Origin: Amphimedon queenslandica
Taxonomy: Eukaryota; Porifera; Demospongiae; Haplosclerida; Niphatidae
Assembly: GCF_000090795.2 (NCBI RefSeq)
Contig: NW_003546417.1
Coordinates: forward strand, 52,973 to 116,972
Direction of reading: 5' to 3'
DNA length: 64,000 bases
The stretch's first letter is position 1. Each line of letters opens with the position of its first letter. Positions 21,182 through 31,500 of the stretch are shown in pieces. The translations under genes and the position numbers were made by a program. Below the pieces are notes generated by a model. It searched no databases and was not told where the DNA came from. It was given only the letters and a program-made list of their open reading frames with translations.

Positions 21182-24100
21182 TCAATTATTACTTACGAGT
21201 GGATTCCGACCAGCAAATACACTCAGTTCATCGAAACATGTTCGTAAGTTCCTGTAACTTGGCACATCACTGTCTTTAATCCAGAGCTTCAATACAGACA
21301 CACAGTTATCAAAATCGGAATTATCTCGACGGATAAACTCATTCGCTCTCCTTTCAGGAAGACCCAATATCGAAGTAGCAATTTTCAAAGGATTATACTC
21401 ACTACGTATGCATCTCATTGCTTCAGTGAGTTCTAGTATAAAATCATCAGAGACCAGATCCTCTTGGCTTGCAGGCTGAAACAAGGTCTGTAGCACTGAA
21501 GTGGAGAATCCATTGTAGACTTCAAACAAAAACAGATCCTTAGTTGAGATGTTACAGGTTCCTGATACATCAGTGATGATGCAAGGCTCATCGGGATCCC
21601 TCTGGTTAATGATCCTTTGGCTGATCTCAATTAAACGAAACACTCCTCTTTTAGAGCGAGAGAGTTTAAATTCCTCACCTGTAGGAAGCAGAGCCCATTG
21701 GGGACTCTGAAAAACATCGTAGCACTGAAGGCCTTTACAGAACTTTTCTTTTGCATTCAGAATTGTTGCTATAACTTTTGACCTGTAGCGAACAACTGAT
21801 AAACATTGGCCTATTGGTGATGCCATTACTAGCTGTAGAGTCTTGTTATTATTAGTGAAATGAACCATTACCCACATACCATCATCACTCATCCAGCGGA
21901 GACCACTCCGCCATATTGAGCACCTTCGTCTTAGTACAGGGAGAGAGGAGCCTTCTTCATTAGCAGGAGGGAGAGCAAAAGAGAGTGCAAGTCTCAGAAT
22001 GAGTACATGCATGAACCTGTATGTGAAGAACTGCTGTGTCTCATTGGTGCATTGGAGTATCCAACTGAACCAGTTGTATTGAGAGCTTGCTGAGTCTTCC
22101 GGTGGCCAGCACTTGCTAGGAGGCTCATTCTTAATGAGAGCAGGAAAAAAGAGGAGAAGGTTCTCGGGATTGTCTGGAGGAGTATCGGCCTCGCGGAGTA
22201 TTTCAAAGCTGTTCTCATTGAAGAGGTGGCAGAATTCAAAATGGACAAGGAACTCGATGAGCATGTCTGTCTCATACTGAGGGAAAGCAGTTGAGAGATA
22301 TGACTTGGGAATGAGCCCAGTGCTGTTATTAAGCGGGAGGTGATCGGTGAAGTTTTCTGGAGCAAAAACCAGCCCATTGACCTGTGAGAGGAGTGCTTCT
22401 CTTTGGATCACGATCCAGCTCTTGTCTAAATCTGACGGATTCTTTAAGAAGAGTATGAGCCCTTTATCACTGAGTGTGGAGGATAATTCAGTTAGACTAG
22501 AGCTATCAGTCGGTAGGAATTCTTCCTCTTTATCCAGGAGATGTTTTGATAAATCGCCAAGAGTCAGTGCAAGGATTTCATCTTCAATTTTTGTAGTGAG
22601 GTAGTCGTAGAGGCCATGACAGAGTAGGCTCACTTTAGGAGCCAGAGAGACTATCTCAGAGCAAGTGGTTGAGAAACAATCCTGTAGATCGGTTAGTCTC
22701 TTTGAGGACAAAACCCGACAATCCATGGGAACAAAACGAGCTATACGCAAAGATGGATAGTCTTCTGATGCAAAAAAATTGTTGATTATTTTTATCTTAT
22801 CTGTTTTATTTTTTGCCTCGTCCTCGTGACTGCCAATAATGATGACTGGTGAAGGCTGTGGTAGCTGATATGACTGATTCTGGAGGAGATTGAGCCAATA
22901 CAGGAGCTGTTGCTTGACCTCTTCCACTGACTTTGACAAGTTGATGAGGAGGACAAACAGAGGAGAGGAGGAGAGAATGAGGTGCTCTAAAATGGCAGAA
23001 TGAGAAGAGTGATACTCAAAGTGACCTGCAAGGTCGTAAATGACCAAGTTCCCGACTCCCTCTCCACTGATTGTCGTGGGTATTATACCAGCTGTGAACG
23101 GCTGGACTGGAGCAACAGTTTGAAACCTTCTCATTAATCGTGTGAGTGCTCCCTTTGAGCCCAAAAAACTCTTAAAAACTTCAATGAAAGTTGTTTTCCC
23201 GGCTCCAGAGTGACCCGTGACAAAGACCTTACAAAATGAGTCCATAGGGTACTGCTCCTTGAAACGGGAGAGATTCTGGAATTTGTTCAAAAGTGAGAGC
23301 ATGGAGAAATTACTTGTTGCCAGTGAGAGTGGAGTCTCTCCATGGGCATTGGCCTCTTTGAGATCAAAGCTCCAATGAGAGAGAAGATACTTAGCAACTT
23401 CGATGCCACCGTATCTGCAAGCTATGTGAAGAGAAGTGTTGCCCTCTCTGTCTTTTGACAATGGATCAACATGGAATTTCTCAACAAGATTTCTAGTGAG
23501 GTCAGGCTCGTTTATAGCTATCACGGAATGAATGAGACCACTCCTCTCTGTTTTCCCGATATTGAGTGACTCACATTTTGATCCATCAGCATGATCCTTC
23601 TCGTGATACGCAAGTAAACAGTGTAGCTTTACCAGTCGAGGTGGCTCAAACTGCATTGCATAGCGACAGAGCTCAGCTATTTCACTACACTTGAGTTGAT
23701 TGGGACATCTCCTTAGCATAATCTTGAACGGGTCGTCAAAAGTCTCCTTGAGGCTATCGTGAAAAACAGTACAACCAGCTCTATTGGGCGTCATGGGGAC
23801 CGTATCTCTGTATTTTAAAAGGGACTCCATTGCCTTTGAGACTTCCTTGCTGCTCCCTAGTTTCAGGACAAGGTGAAACGGTGTGTTACCGGCTCTGTCT
23901 TTTGCCTCTAGCATGCCACGGAGATCCTCAAAACGAGTTAGGATGAAGTCAACGAGATCGGCACTCACAGTGCAAAGGAGGTGAAAGGGCGTGTCTCCGT
24001 CTATGTTTTCCGTTCTTAGAGAGACAACCGGATTTGCATCTTTTTCAAGTAGAGTCTTCACAAGGTTCTCGTCTCCAATTTGACAGGCGCAGTGAAGTGG

Positions 24101-26467
24101 GAGCCAATTGTCCTCGTCACAGGCACCAACAATGTCAGGCGGGCAGTGACTCAGTATAATGTCGACGGCATTTAAGTTTCTCGAGTGACAGGCAAGGTGA
24201 AGAGGAGTCTGTCCCGCTTTATTTTTAATTGTGACAAGACCACGATCAAGATTAATCAAGTGCTCCTGTGCTTTAAGGAAATTGTGCTTCATGGCCACGT
24301 GTAAGGAAGTGTCACCATTCTTGTCTAGTGCCCGAATTGCTCCTCTATACTTAGGATCCTCTAGGAGTGAGAGACAAGAAGGAAATAGCGAAGGGTACAA
24401 GCAGACTTGATGCAGTAGTGTTCTACGATGTGGATTATAGCTTTCCAGTAATATCTCAGCTTTTTTGAACATGCAAGTCTCTAATGCTATGTACAATGGT
24501 GTTTCCCCTTTGGAGTTTTGTTCCTGATACGCTTGCTTAAGGACCAGGTCTTCACTAGGTGTTAAAATATCGAGTGCAAAATCATGTTCGTATGTCATTC
24601 GAGATGCCACATGTAGCATGTTGTCACCTTCTCTGATCAGCGAGGGAAACACACAAATCATTTCACTTGGAATTGTAAAGTCGCTGAGCCTCTTGCATCT
24701 CTCCAGCATTAGCATGAGAGCAGTTTTATTGTTGTTATTGCGTAAGTTTAGATTTAAGTCCTTGTTTGTGGCCATTATTGAAGCAGCCAGAGCGTTACCC
24801 AAGTCACAGGCTACGTGGAGAGCTGTGTTTCCTTCCCTGTTTTGAAAATTAGGGTCAGCGAGAGGGTGAGAGAACAAAAAAGAGAGACAACCTTCGGGGA
24901 TCCCTTTCTTTGCAACTGAGAAGTGAAGGAGAGTATTATCAAAATCATCCAGAGTAGTTGTGAGGAGACAAAGATGATGCTGAAGCAACGTCTTGAAAAG
25001 AATGAAGTTATCATCTTCTAGTGCTGCCCATAAAATATGAATTATTCCTTGCTTTCCTTCAAAATAATAATTACTTCCTTGATGACGGAAGAGAAGGAGT
25101 AGGACTAAGGCAACAGAGAGTGTGGGACTGTCAAGAAACCGAGTCATTAGAATCTCAAATATGGAATTCTCATTATTGTCAAATGCACTCTGCAGTATAA
25201 ATGGATGCTTCAATAGTACTACTAGTAATGATTCATTGCTTTCTTTAGGTGATAGGAGGTTTCGTTTTATCTCCATTAAATGTCGATTGACCGGCTGCCA
25301 TGAGTGAGTGGCTTCTCTTTCAAAAAGGAGCCCGAGACAAGTGAGGTAATCCTTACCACTCGAGAGACACTCTTCAACTAACAAATCCAATACGCATTCA
25401 TTTTCATTATTCAACAAAAGCACAGACTCCGGTGCTTTCGGGTGCATCAACAACTTACTAAGTAAGTGATGCTGATCTTTCCTCATTGCTAAATGTAGCA
25501 CTGTGTCGCCTTCCTCTGACTGTATTGAAGGATCGAATTTTAATAATAATTCTTGAGGTAGATCGCTTATTTCATCGGGCTCCTTTGCCTTTATTAAGCA
25601 ATGAAGAGCAGTTTCCCCTTTATTGTTGACTCTACTACATTCAGCCTCGTTATCTGCTGCTGAGATAAAGCGACTCACAGTAAGCATGTCGCACACAAGG
25701 CTGGCAATGTGTAGGGAGGTGTTCCTACTTGTATTTGTACCACTTATAGGTATTGTTGGAGATGCGCCGCAATCGATAAGAGACAAAATCAGTTCATGAA
25801 CTAAGTAGCGAGTTGCAAGGTGCAATAATGTTTCCCCGTTGTGTATGGGCATGTTTAGAGCAGTATTATTAGGAGGTGCATTCCTAAGGAGAGGTGCAAT
25901 GTATTTCAATTGGTCTTCACATCCATCATTGCTGCCAGAAATCAGTGAGATCTCAAGCTCTCGTATCAGCTTGAAGCACTCATTGATTTCAATTGGTTGA
26001 TTCACAAGAGAGTTGATATGCTGACTCACCAAAGCCCACGGTTTATTTTGTACTGAGTCCCGAAGTCCTGCAATGATCAGGTTGTGTGAGTGAGAGCACA
26101 ATGTTGCCGTAAGCTCAGGATTGGATCGTAATATTTGTAGCACGTCTGATTCTTGGGTCCCTGGGTCTTGAACTAGCTGAATGAGACGCTCGAATGTCGT
26201 GTGAGACCGAACAGGGTGCACTCCATCTCTCTCTGTATCATCATCATCATCGTCGGCTACATCATCACCAACAACAACAACCTCCTCTCTAGGCTCTCTT
26301 CTCTCTTCCCTCTCATCCACTCTTACTGGGATTGTATCAGCGACCCCATCGTCACCGTCACCGTCTCCATCTCCATCATGGCCGTACAGTCCATCGTCTG
26401 GGTTGTTTACTGGCACTCCTTGTCTGCTTGGCAGACCGTTCACCTGGTCCATATCTGTGGTATCCAT
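21182..26467 (-). CDS. Ankyrin-repeat ROC GTPase with C-terminal death domain
   Basis: One uninterrupted 1761-aa frame, the longest exon in the window. Residues 1-80 are very acidic (GDGDGDGDD runs). Residues about 80-1080 hold many ankyrin-type repeats (GETLLHLATRY, GNTALHVACDLG, GQTPLHLACHS, GNTSLHIACRYG). A ROC-type GTPase follows: P-loop GHSGAGKTT near 1085, DLAGH (DxxG) near 1142, and GSHEDE in the NKxD position. After it comes a COR-like winged region, and the last 90 residues (LTEAMRCIRSEYNPLKIA, then ILGLPERRANEF and VLKLWIKD) fit a death domain. This resembles ROCO/DAPK-type receptors with ankyrin repeats in place of LRRs and no kinase. Role inferred: cytoplasmic sensor or scaffold with nucleotide switching and death-fold output. 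Lack of introns suggests an origin by retrocopy or within an intronless gene family. Confidence 0.85.
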   Translation of the reverse strand: MDTTDMDQVNGLPSRQGVPVNNPDDGLYGHDGDGDGDGDDGVADTIPVRVDEREERREPREEVVVVGDDVADDDDDDTERDGVHPVRSHTTFERLIQLVQDPGTQESDVLQILRSNPELTATLCSHSHNLIIAGLRDSVQNKPWALVSQHINSLVNQPIEINECFKLIRELEISLISGSNDGCEDQLKYIAPLLRNAPPNNTALNMPIHNGETLLHLATRYLVHELILSLIDCGASPTIPISGTNTSRNTSLHIASLVCDMLTVSRFISAADNEAECSRVNNKGETALHCLIKAKEPDEISDLPQELLLKFDPSIQSEEGDTVLHLAMRKDQHHLLSKLLMHPKAPESVLLLNNENECVLDLLVEECLSSGKDYLTCLGLLFEREATHSWQPVNRHLMEIKRNLLSPKESNESLLVVLLKHPFILQSAFDNNENSIFEILMTRFLDSPTLSVALVLLLLFRHQGSNYYFEGKQGIIHILWAALEDDNFILFKTLLQHHLCLLTTTLDDFDNTLLHFSVAKKGIPEGCLSFLFSHPLADPNFQNREGNTALHVACDLGNALAASIMATNKDLNLNLRNNNNKTALMLMLERCKRLSDFTIPSEMICVFPSLIREGDNMLHVASRMTYEHDFALDILTPSEDLVLKQAYQEQNSKGETPLYIALETCMFKKAEILLESYNPHRRTLLHQVCLYPSLFPSCLSLLEDPKYRGAIRALDKNGDTSLHVAMKHNFLKAQEHLINLDRGLVTIKNKAGQTPLHLACHSRNLNAVDIILSHCPPDIVGACDEDNWLPLHCACQIGDENLVKTLLEKDANPVVSLRTENIDGDTPFHLLCTVSADLVDFILTRFEDLRGMLEAKDRAGNTPFHLVLKLGSSKEVSKAMESLLKYRDTVPMTPNRAGCTVFHDSLKETFDDPFKIMLRRCPNQLKCSEIAELCRYAMQFEPPRLVKLHCLLAYHEKDHADGSKCESLNIGKTERSGLIHSVIAINEPDLTRNLVEKFHVDPLSKDREGNTSLHIACRYGGIEVAKYLLSHWSFDLKEANAHGETPLSLATSNFSMLSLLNKFQNLSRFKEQYPMDSFCKVFVTGHSGAGKTTFIEVFKSFLGSKGALTRLMRRFQTVAPVQPFTAGIIPTTISGEGVGNLVIYDLAGHFEYHSSHSAILEHLILSSSPLFVLLINLSKSVEEVKQQLLYWLNLLQNQSYQLPQPSPVIIIGSHEDEAKNKTDKIKIINNFFASEDYPSLRIARFVPMDCRVLSSKRLTDLQDCFSTTCSEIVSLAPKVSLLCHGLYDYLTTKIEDEILALTLGDLSKHLLDKEEEFLPTDSSSLTELSSTLSDKGLILFLKNPSDLDKSWIVIQREALLSQVNGLVFAPENFTDHLPLNNSTGLIPKSYLSTAFPQYETDMLIEFLVHFEFCHLFNENSFEILREADTPPDNPENLLLFFPALIKNEPPSKCWPPEDSASSQYNWFSWILQCTNETQQFFTYRFMHVLILRLALSFALPPANEEGSSLPVLRRRCSIWRSGLRWMSDDGMWVMVHFTNNNKTLQLVMASPIGQCLSVVRYRSKVIATILNAKEKFCKGLQCYDVFQSPQWALLPTGEEFKLSRSKRGVFRLIEISQRIINQRDPDEPCIITDVSGTCNISTKDLFLFEVYNGFSTSVLQTLFQPASQEDLVSDDFILELTEAMRCIRSEYNPLKIATSILGLPERRANEFIRRDNSDFDNCVSVLKLWIKDSDVPSYRNLRTCFDELSVFAGRNPLVSNN

Positions 26468-26843
26468 TGTCCTCGTCTCCTCGAGCCCTGCCCTCTTCTA
26501 CAAACACTAATAAATATTAATATCCTCTTGGCTAGCTACATTATCATGTTTTTAAAAGCTTTAATCGAGCTTGAAGTATTTTAGGATTCTGAGGCTTCTT
26601 GTTGAAACAATAAATTCTATTGTGACACTTTTGTTTGCACCTTTTCCTAAATGAGCTCCACCTAAAATACAATATGCTTTGCACTGTTCGTGATTGTGTG
26701 CATGCAGTCGAGTTATTGTCTATACCAATTTGCATCTTCATAATCTTTTGCATGCATGATTGCAGCGAGTAAATTTTTCAAAATTATTATATCAATTAAA
26801 ATTAAATTTTATGGTCGGGAAAATTAAAACAAGACAACGATTA
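26468..26843. other. Intergenic, 5' of ANK-ROC gene and 3' of NKAIN gene
   Basis: 376 bp, AT-rich, with no open frame or repeat I can support. It must hold the promoter of the ankyrin gene and the NKAIN 3' UTR. Confidence 0.5.
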
Positions 26844-28390
26844 CTACATGGAGGATGATGAACTCCCTCCTCTTACAGTCCCAATAGTGTCAAATGAATC
26901 AGAGAGCTTGTAATACGACTGACGCCTCCTTCCTGATTGTGGCTCGTGATTTCGTACAGCCTCTCCTCCATATCGGCCCACATTCATGCAGCGAACTGCA
27001 GTTTGAAATAATGAAAATGAAAATTTGTTTTATTATTAGTTTAGCTCTTACGCGACTCAAGCTCATTCCCTTCTGCTTTCTTTACAGTACATAGCATCAA
27101 CATTGCAAGAAAAACTGTAAGCAACTGAACAGGAATGATAACATTGGATTTAATGCACAAAAACATGTTACTCACTATTAAGAAAGCATTAGCTGCTGAA
27201 TGTGTTGTCTCTATTACCTAAAAAGGAATTCCAAGCAACAATAATAACTTAGTCAATTTATGACTCATGAATATGTCTATTTGTACTTATAGTATTATAT
27301 GTAGATCACTTACTGCATAAGTTATGAAGCAAGCCTGTGTTGAAACTGGATCTCCTGATCCATAAATAGTTGTTGGATCCTCTCCTGCACTCAAGAGTGT
27401 GCCATCAGTCAGCAAGAGTGTATCTCCACTACCTTCCATGTTATTATTATTATTATTGTCATTGTTGTTGTTGTTGTTATTATTTTGTGATGATGAGCCA
27501 CTATTGCAAACTTGATAGCAAAAGAAACCATGATTATTCCACCAGCTTTCGCCTCTCATTGGAAGTGAAAGATACTGCTCAGTCTACTCAAAGAGTTATT
27601 GATCATTGTTATTTTTAGTGTTTGCATAATCGAAGTAATCACTTACTCCTTTCAATAGACCGACATTGTTATACATCAGCATGACGGTGATGTTAATTCC
27701 AAGTGTGATGAAAGCAAGAAGGATATACTGCAATAAATAATGGATAATTTAAGGTGTGTGTTGTGGCAATATTGATGCTACATTAGTACACAAAATGTGG
27801 TGTCATACAGTGTCGAAAGTCAAAGCTTAATCTCATTAGTAATTTAAGCTATAATGCATTTGTTGAAATATTGTGTCTATCACTGATCACATGTGTAGTC
27901 TTGCACCAAATGCAGCAGCCCACATTATGACAAAATTAATAAGTAGCCAATAAAGAGTCAGTGCATAGCCTTATAGTGTACACAGGTAACATTAGTGCTA
28001 GATGCCTACTATTCAATGGAACCATTCAAGATAGGCTCCAAACTTGTACTTGTACAACAAATCATCATACAACATTGTAGCATAGTAATACTTTCATTCA
28101 TTCATTATTAGATATCAACTGTCAATGTTTCCACTTACCACAATGACTGCAGTTTTCTTACGAAAGTAAAGTCCCAGTATGCAAAGCATTGAAGAGATTC
28201 CTGTAAGAGCATTTATGATCATTGTGAACCACATTTCACCAAAAACATCAATGACCATTCTTTCAATAGTTACAAGCTGCAATAAAAAATTAATCATTTC
28301 AAGCAAATAAATCAAAATACTTACTATGATTAGAGTAGAGATTATATAAAGGGCATAGATAATTTTCTCGTTCCATTTTTTCTTTCCCAT
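26844..28390 (-). CDS. NKAIN: NKAIN-family membrane protein
   Basis: Seven exons, 270 aa: 28390-28325, 28276-28139, 27727-27647, 27574-27314, 27217-27176, 27124-27052, 26995-26844. NKAIN proteins are four-pass membrane proteins that bind the Na,K-ATPase beta subunit. Family features: a first membrane helix followed by VTIERMVIDVFGEMWF (compare ERQIFDFLGYQW in vertebrates), a second helix at LCILGLYF, the third segment YILLAFITLGINITVML then NVGLLKG, the loop motif SWWNNHGFFC, the fourth helix after IETTHSAANAFL, and a DSFDTIG tail matching vertebrate DSFDFIG. The loop between the third and fourth helices carries an Asn run (27439-27490). For exon 6 the acceptor TCCTGTTCAG at 27125 is needed; the nearer AG breaks the frame. 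An upstream in-frame ATG at 28429 would add 13 residues. Confidence 0.82.
27439..27490 (-). repeat. Coding AAT/AAC run (poly-Asn)
   Basis: Trinucleotide repeat inside NKAIN exon 4, encoding about 15 Asn with one Asp in the predicted extracellular loop. It is likely length-variable. Confidence 0.85.
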
Positions 28391-28557
28391 TTTTTGTAAT
28401 GACTGCTCTGTGGTATGAGTCTCAAGCATACTTGTTCCAGCGTCGAGAGCGATATGTTATAATTAATCTTCGAAGCAGTGTGCGATGTTTTACGGTGGTA
28501 TCCGAAAAAGCTACGCGAAAGTAACATTATTTTAAAATTATTTTTGCGAAGACTGTC
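28391..28557. promoter_or_regulatory. Divergent promoter NKAIN / SNRNP48
   Basis: 167 bp between the two start codons (128 bp if the upstream NKAIN ATG is used). No clear TATA box. Inferred from gene orientation. Confidence 0.5.
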
Positions 28558-31500
28558 ATGGCAGCCATGGATCTGGAGAAACTCTCTCTCTTTATAAAGG
28601 AGAAAAGACAAGAAATAGATGAAATAATGAGCTATGTTGGTCTGAAAAAGGAAAAATTAAACGAAACAATGGTATATTATTATTAATATTAGTATTATTA
28701 TTATTATAAATGTCAGATTTAAAATTATTTTTAATCATTCTTAGCCAAAGCTTGTGCCGTGTACATACAATCATCACCATTATGTACCTGAAGAGTCACG
28801 TGATGCCCACCTAAAGAGGTGTCCATACAATGCTTTAGGGATGAAACCCAACGAAATACAGGTGAAGTTAAAAATTAATTAATAATATATGTAATTATTT
28901 TTTTAGATATTTCTCGATCAATTGGATTTTTCTGATCCAAATAATGAGCCAGTGATTATAGGTAATAATTCATTATAATTGTAATAGTACTTTGGTTTTA
29001 CGAAAGTGTATGGCCTCACCACATTATTACAGGTGTATTACAGCAACTTGGTATACGAGTACTATAAACTTATTGATGTACTTAAGCTGTGTGGAAAGTT
29101 TGAGCCGATTCCGAGCTCAAATTCTGGAGTTATGAGCACTTTTTAGAAACTAGCAAATTTTGAAAAAAAAGCATGGACTATTATAGCCCATGGTTTTTTT
29201 TCGAAAAACAGCTCTGAAATCACACCAAACTTTTATTACATTTTCTGATACATATTGATGTACTTATGCCGTGTAGAAAGTTTGAGCCGATTCCGAGCTC
29301 AAATTCTGAAGTTATTACCACTTTTAAAAACTAGCAAATTTTGAAAAAAAGCATAGACTATAGCCCATGGTTTTTTCCGAAAAACGGCTCCGAAATCACA
29401 CCAAATTTTTATTACATTTTCTGATACATATTGATGTACTTATGCTGTGTAGAAAGTTTGAGCAGATTCCGAGCTCAAATTCTGGAGTTATGAGCACTTT
29501 TTAAAAACTAGCAAGTTTTGAAAAAAAGCATGGACTATAGCCCATGGTTTTTTCCGAAAAACAGCTCTGAAATCACCGAAAATTTTTATTACATTTTCTA
29601 ATACATATTGATGTACTTATGCTGTGTAGAAAGTTTGAGCCGATTCCGAGCTCAAATTCTGGAGTTATGAGCACTATTTTAAAACTAGCAAATTTTTTAA
29701 AAAAGCATGGACTATAGCCCATGGTTTTTTCCGAAAAACAGCTCCGAAATCACCAAAAATTTTTATTACATTTTCTAATACATATTGATGTACTTATGCT
29801 GTGTAGAAAGTTTGAGCCGATTCCGAGCTCAAATTCTGGAGTTATGAGCACTTTTTTAAAACTAGCAAATTTTTAAAAAAAGCATGGACTATAGCCCATG
29901 GTTTTTTCCAAAAAATGGCTCCGAAATCACCCCAAATTTTTATTACATTTTCTGATACATATTGATGTACTTATGCTGTGTAGAAAGTTTGAGCCGATTC
30001 CGAGCTCAAATTCTGGAGTTATGAGCACTATTTTAAAACTAGCAAATTTTTTTAAAAAGCATGGACTATAGCCCATGGTTTTTTCCGAAAAATGGCTCCG
30101 AAATTACCCCAAATTTTTATTACTTTTCCTGATACATATTGATGTACTTATGCTCTGTAAAAAGTTTGAGCAGATTCCGAGCTCAAATTCTGGAGTTATG
30201 AGCACTTTTTTAAAACTAGCAAATTTTGAAAAAAAGCATGGACTATAGCCCATGGTTTTTTCCAAAAAACGGCTCCGAAATCACCCCAAATTTTTATTAC
30301 ATTTTCTGATGCATATTGATGTACTTATGCTGTGTAAAAAGTTTGAGCAGATTCCGAGCTCAAAATTCTGGAGTTATGAGCACTATTTAAAAAGTAGCAA
30401 ATTTTGAAAAAAAGCATGGACTATAGCCCATGGTTTTTTCCAAAAAACGGCTCCGAAATCACCCCAAATTTTTATTACATTTTCTGATGCATATTGATGT
30501 ACTTATGCTGTGTAAAAAGTTTGAGCAGATTCCGAGCTCAAAATTCTGGAGTTATGAGCACTATTTAAAAAGTAGCAAATTTTGAAAAAAAGCATGGACT
30601 ATAGCCCATGGTTTTTTCTGAAAAATGGCTCCGAAATTACCCCAAATTTTTATTACTTTTCCTGATACATATTGATGTACTTATGCTGTGTAGAAAGTTT
30701 GAGCAGATTCCGAGCTCAAATTCTGGAGTTATGAGCACTTTTTTAAACTAGCAAATTTTGAAAAAAAAGCATGGACTATAGCCCATGGTTTTTTCCAAAA
30801 AATGGCTCCGAAATCACCCCAAATTTTTATTACATTTTCTGATACATATTGATGTACTTATGCTGTGTAGAAAGTTTGAGGCGATTTCGAGCTCAAATTC
30901 TGGAGTTATGAGCACTTTTTCAAAACTAGAAAAAAGCATGGATTATAGCCCATGGTTTTTTCAAAAATGGCTTCGAAATTACTCCAAATTTTTATTACAT
31001 TTTCTGATGTATATTGATATCCTTATGCTGTGTAGAAAGTTTGAGCCGATTCCAAGCTCAAATTCTAGAGTTATGAGCACTTTTTAGTATCTTGCATAAA
31101 ACCTAATTATTCTATTATTATCATAAATTATAATCCTTTAGATTCTTCCATCTCTGAAGCAGTTCAGCAGTTTATCCTCAACAAGAGAAAGGAGAGCAGC
31201 CTCATCCCACCACATGCTACTCACAATAAATTCTCCTCCCTCGAAGGCGGAGAGAGCAAAAAAGAAATATTAGAATCAAACGACCCGATTCTATTAATAA
31301 GGTGAGACCACACCCACTTGTCATACCCACCACAGTACCTATTATTAGGTACATAAAGTCATGGACGTCAATCCCTCGTGTTTTTTGTCAGTTGGTCCCC
31401 ACGGGGATACATCCTGTTCCCCTCAAGGCGTGGCTCTTTAGAAACATCCCGGAATATCACTCATACAAGTAAAAACAAATCGGTTAATTATTGATTAAAG

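Noticed and set aside
27114-27180. Apparent frame break in NKAIN between exons 5 and 6
   Set aside because: Using the acceptor 10 bp upstream (TCCTGTTCAG) restores the frame and gives a continuous membrane helix.
29070-31085. Regular repeats that might suggest a CRISPR array
   Set aside because: Units of 177 bp are similar along their whole length with no unique spacers, and the region is an intron of a eukaryotic gene.
30785-31087. 100-codon open frame inside the satellite
   Set aside because: It is two satellite monomers read in a chance open frame, with the same peptide repeated.
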